Below are positions 6,974-9,069 of a DNA stretch of 9,069 nt, piece by piece (position 1 is the first letter of the stretch; every line of letters starts with the position of its first letter). The translations under genes were made by a program, and so were the position numbers. The notes beneath the pieces were generated by a model. That model had not been told where the DNA came from. It was given only the letters and a program-made list of their open reading frames with translations, and searched no databases. The DNA comes from Planctomycetota bacterium (GTDB taxonomy: Bacteria; Planctomycetota; Phycisphaerae; WQYP01; JAJZKY01), in assembly GCA_021803885.1 (NCBI GenBank), contig JAJZKY010000154.1, forward strand, positions 1-9,069. The letters run 5' to 3'.

Positions 6974-7012
6974 TGTTGCGTTAGTCCAAGCCGGTCACGG
7001 AAGTAGATTCTC

Positions 7013-8233
7013 ATGCCAATAGCACCCGTCGTCATTTCTCCTTACCGTCGTTATCCTGCGTTGCTGGTTGGAATTGCCCTGCTGCTGACAACGGCGATCG
7101 GTTATAGTCGCCAATCGGCTGCCGCAACTTTTTCGCACGCTCCTTCGCCGCTTTTGCCACCGCCTATTGCCCTGCATCAGCTTTGGCCGGATTTTTCGCT
7201 GGTCCAAAAACAGCCGGCGACCGCTTTACCAGGAATGCGCCCCCTGTACAGCACTGCTGACTGGAGATGGTATCAGGCCAAATATGGTGCAGAGTCTCGG
7301 CGCGTAAAGTATGAATATCTATCGCAGCGCCTGAAGCTAGCAGCGCTCATGCTCAAGCAAGCGCAGCGCGAGGCGCATCGCGGAAGGGCACGGCTGTTGT
7401 GCCTGCGTGTTTTTGCCATGTGCTTTCAGAGTCGGACCGGCTCGCCAATGGCGCAGGCCGCGGTCAGCCGCTATATGCAGGTCGCCAAACTGCACAGTAT
7501 TGTCCAAATTGCCCCGATATGGCAGATGTCCAATTTGCTGGCCTATTTGGCCGCTACGCCACTGGTAGACCGCCGCCGCTACGATATTCTCGCCGAACAA
7601 GCCAATGTGCAGCTCACCCTGGAATTGCTTTGGGCTGGGCAGGTCCATGCCGCTTACCGCGTGGTGAGGCATCTGGGCATTCATGAAACGCTCACCGTCC
7701 GGGCCGATCACCGTCTGATGTTTGAGATGTCCGTGGCCCGTACCATTGTGCGGCAAACCCGCCGCATGATGCGCGACCTTGAAAAACAATACCGCCTGAT
7801 GCTGGCCGGGCATGAATCGGCGGCGATGAAGGTTTATCTGTACGCAACTTTAGTTTCACCGCGTCCGCGTCTGGGCGCATGGATTTTGCGGCGATGGCCG
7901 CGCAGCTCCATCGCCGAGCTGGATCGTATGAGGCACGCGTGTCGGGCCAATCCCAACCAATGTTACCTGTACGCCCGGGCGCTTCAAGCTCAGGCGCAGT
8001 TGCTGCCTGCGGGAATTTTGCGCAACCGGGTGCTTTTTGCGGCGCTGAAAAATTACCTGCGATATCTGAAGCTGCCGTTGAATCGGCACAACCGGGTGGC
8101 CCGAACCTTGTCGCGTATTGCGGTCCAGCAGGTAATTGAACAAGGGGCCAGGCCAAATCCGAACATCAATCCGCTGCAGGGCTTGGTAGGCTCGTCTCCT
8201 CCCCGGCCGTCCACCACGCGCAGCGCCCGGTAA
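7013..8233 (+). CDS. Exported arginine-rich helical protein of unknown function
   Basis: A 406-residue protein whose family I do not recognise. ATG 7013 is preceded by GGAAG (6999-7003) at 9-base spacing. The N-terminus has arginines at 12-13 and a hydrophobic stretch at about 15-30 followed by SAAA (35-38), which fits a signal peptide or a membrane anchor. A proline-rich linker follows (43-51). The rest, about 78-365, reads as nearly continuous amphipathic helices with many Arg, Ala, Leu and Tyr residues and resembles a TPR-like helical solenoid, without a clear TPR consensus. The C-terminal 35 residues are Pro/Ser/Arg/Asn-rich and probably disordered. I see no catalytic motif. It is divergent from ctaA and separated by 273 bases from the next gene, so context gives no function. 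A planctomycete-specific envelope protein is a guess. Confidence 0.75.
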   Translation: MPIAPVVISPYRRYPALLVGIALLLTTAIGYSRQSAAATFSHAPSPLLPPPIALHQLWPDFSLVQKQPATALPGMRPLYSTADWRWYQAKYGAESRRVKYEYLSQRLKLAALMLKQAQREAHRGRARLLCLRVFAMCFQSRTGSPMAQAAVSRYMQVAKLHSIVQIAPIWQMSNLLAYLAATPLVDRRRYDILAEQANVQLTLELLWAGQVHAAYRVVRHLGIHETLTVRADHRLMFEMSVARTIVRQTRRMMRDLEKQYRLMLAGHESAAMKVYLYATLVSPRPRLGAWILRRWPRSSIAELDRMRHACRANPNQCYLYARALQAQAQLLPAGILRNRVLFAALKNYLRYLKLPLNRHNRVARTLSRIAVQQVIEQGARPNPNINPLQGLVGSSPPRPSTTRSAR

Positions 8234-8305
8234 ACCAGGGCTAGCCACAGGACATTGGGGGGGCTATGCTCTGTTAAGGCTACTGCCGTTCATATTGATG
8301 GAGCA

Positions 8306-8325
8306 AGGACCATGCGGGCGGTCCT
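8306..8325. repeat. Inverted repeat abutting a perfect TATAAT
   Basis: AGGACC (8306-8311) and GGTCCT (8320-8325) form a 6-bp dyad around 8 bases. Its last T is the first base of TATAAT (8325-8330), a perfect -10 hexamer. No good -35 hexamer lies 16-18 bases upstream (TTGATG at 8295-8300 is 24 away), so the site is either a regulated promoter needing an activator or a chance match. Confidence 0.3.
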
Positions 8326-8373
8326 ATAATGAAGGCACTTTTGGCAGTTCAAACAGGTGTGTTGGCCTGGCGA

Positions 8374-8389
8374 CGGCGACAAATCGCCG
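8374..8389 (+). other. Hairpin CGGCGA-CAAA-TCGCCG upstream of the PIN/TRAM gene promoter
   Basis: A perfect 6-bp GC-rich stem with a CAAA loop ends five bases before the candidate -35 at 8395. It is followed by GTGGCTTCAAATT rather than a T-run, so it is a poor terminator. It could end or attenuate a short transcript from the TATAAT at 8325, or be a regulatory dyad. Confidence 0.3.
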
Positions 8390-8394
8390 GTGGC

Positions 8395-8423
8395 TTCAAA
8401 TTCGATAGGAAAATGCGTACAAT
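8395..8423 (+). promoter_or_regulatory. Candidate promoter for the PIN/TRAM gene
   Basis: TTCAAA (8395-8400, 4 of 6) and TACAAT (8418-8423, 5 of 6) are separated by the optimal 17 bases. Transcription would start near 8430, giving a leader of about 77 bases. This is better spaced than the TATAAT at 8325. Confidence 0.4.
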
Positions 8424-8506
8424 AAAGTAACCACTTCCCTGTCGGCTTGGTTATTTCTGGACCGTGTGCGCCTTGGCTCGGTCGCGGATGTTTCGAGGAT
8501 ACGTGC

Positions 8507-9069
8507 ATGATTCTGAATTTGATTCGGTTTGTTTTCGCGGTACTGGTGGCACTGGTCGGGGTAGCGTATCTGGCTAAAACCGGTCATGGTGTGAATTTTC
8601 AGGCTAAGCCATATTTCATCTTGGTGGCGGGCATTGTGCTGGCTTTTATGGTCATCACGGTTGATCTGGTATTTCGGCGCAAGAATCTCACCGCCATTTC
8701 CGGCCTGTTCCTGGGCTTGCTGGTAGGGATCGTGCTTTCTTTGGTCATAGGAGCCTTGATCGATCAGGTGTCGAAGGTTTTCCTGGATGTCAAAGAGCTT
8801 CGCGAGTATGGGGCCCTCATCCGCGGCGGTAAATTGCTCATAGGGCTTTCGGCCTGCTACCTGAGTATCTCCCTCATTTTACAAACCAAAGACGACTTTC
8901 GCTTCATTATTCCCTACGTTGAGTTCAGTCGCGCCACCCGTGGACCGCGTCCGTACATCTTGGACACGAGCACCATTATTGATGGTCGAATTGCGGATAT
9001 CGCAGTCACTGGTATCCTCGAAAGCCAGATGATCGTGCCCCGCTTCGTGATCAACGAATTGCAGGCCGT
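8507..9069 (+). CDS. YacL-type PIN/TRAM membrane protein, 3' end outside the window
   Basis: The 5' 187 codons of a membrane-anchored PIN/TRAM protein. ATG 8507 has GAGG (8495-8498) eight bases upstream. Four hydrophobic segments are visible at about 4-22, 35-56, 63-86 and 108-126. The linker KDDFRFIIPYVEFSR (128-142) leads into the PIN domain, which opens with YILDTSTIIDGRIADI (150-165) and continues with VPRFVINELQ (177-186). Candidate acidic metal-site residues are D153, D159 and E184. PIN domains are typically metal-dependent ribonucleases, and in this family a C-terminal TRAM RNA-binding domain follows; that part lies beyond 9069. The family is widespread and its substrate is not well established. 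The gene is separate from the 7013 gene (273-base gap, own candidate promoter). The reading frame is intact to the window edge. Confidence 0.92.
   Translation, partial: MILNLIRFVFAVLVALVGVAYLAKTGHGVNFQAKPYFILVAGIVLAFMVITVDLVFRRKNLTAISGLFLGLLVGIVLSLVIGALIDQVSKVFLDVKELREYGALIRGGKLLIGLSACYLSISLILQTKDDFRFIIPYVEFSRATRGPRPYILDTSTIIDGRIADIAVTGILESQMIVPRFVINELQA

Larger units (their letters stand above)
6591..7012. other. Divergent intergenic region with promoters and clustered dyads
   Basis: These 422 bases contain no plausible gene. From left to right they hold: the ctaA leader and promoter; an AT-rich dyad over the ctaA -35 element; a 13-base palindrome (6759-6771); two interleaved copies of an AGCGCCA…TCGTGCGCT unit (6774-6821); a hairpin with one G-T pair, CCGGAG (6825-6830) with CTTCGG (6838-6843); the palindrome TCGATCGA (6845-6852); a weak rightward promoter; and a leader hairpin (6958-6973). 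No tRNA-like or recognised riboswitch pattern is visible. Confidence 0.6.

Noticed and set aside
7692..8248. Antisense open frames of 130-158 codons under the orphan gene
   Set aside because: They are opposite a frame with a good ribosome site and an export signal; their composition is Pro/Arg/Gln-rich and domain-free.
8239..8275. Terminator after the orphan gene (GGCTAGCC palindrome, TAGCC/GGCTA stem)
   Set aside because: The palindrome has no loop, the larger stem is 5 bp with a 15-base loop, and no T-run follows.
8290..8508. Leftward 72-codon open frame with a CxxC-type stretch (CLNCQKC)
   Set aside because: It has no ribosome binding site, overlaps the PIN/TRAM start and its promoter region, and the cysteines are not part of a recognisable zinc-finger arrangement.

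Overview
The window carries four complete protein-coding genes and the 5' part of a fifth. It has moderate-to-high GC, no RNA genes, no insertion sequences and no CRISPR array. The secreted proteins combining an alpha/alpha-toroid with DUF4159, the membrane-anchored PIN/TRAM protein and an aerobic heme A synthase together suggest a bacterium of the Planctomycetota, probably Phycisphaerae-like. This assignment comes from protein families alone and was not tested against a database.

Layout. Positions 1-150 hold the end of an unidentified upstream region and the leader of the first gene. Two tandem paralogues run rightward (151-2655 and about 2763-5174). Each is an exported protein of about 800 residues with a signal peptide, a prenyltransferase/squalene-cyclase-like helical toroid, and two consecutive DUF4159-type (glutamine-amidotransferase-like fold) domains. 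They converge on a leftward heme A synthase gene, ctaA (5211 to about 6590), which encodes the usual eight helices plus an unusual N-terminal block of about four extra membrane segments. A 422-base divergent intergenic region separates ctaA from a rightward gene for an exported, arginine-rich helical protein of unknown function (7013-8233). It contains a good sigma70-type promoter for ctaA and a cluster of small dyad symmetries. After a 273-base gap, a YacL-type PIN/TRAM membrane protein starts at 8507 and runs off the window.

How the genes relate. The two toroid-DUF4159 genes probably form one transcription unit: they are 107 bases apart, have no clear promoter between them and share the same architecture. 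They may act together outside the cytoplasm. ctaA would supply heme A for an aa3-type terminal oxidase and looks unrelated to the tandem pair. The 7013 gene and the PIN/TRAM gene appear to be separate units.

The best candidates for something under-described are the tandem toroid-DUF4159 pair (with the internal doubling of the DUF4159 fold), the 12-helix ctaA product, and the orphan secreted protein at 7013-8233.
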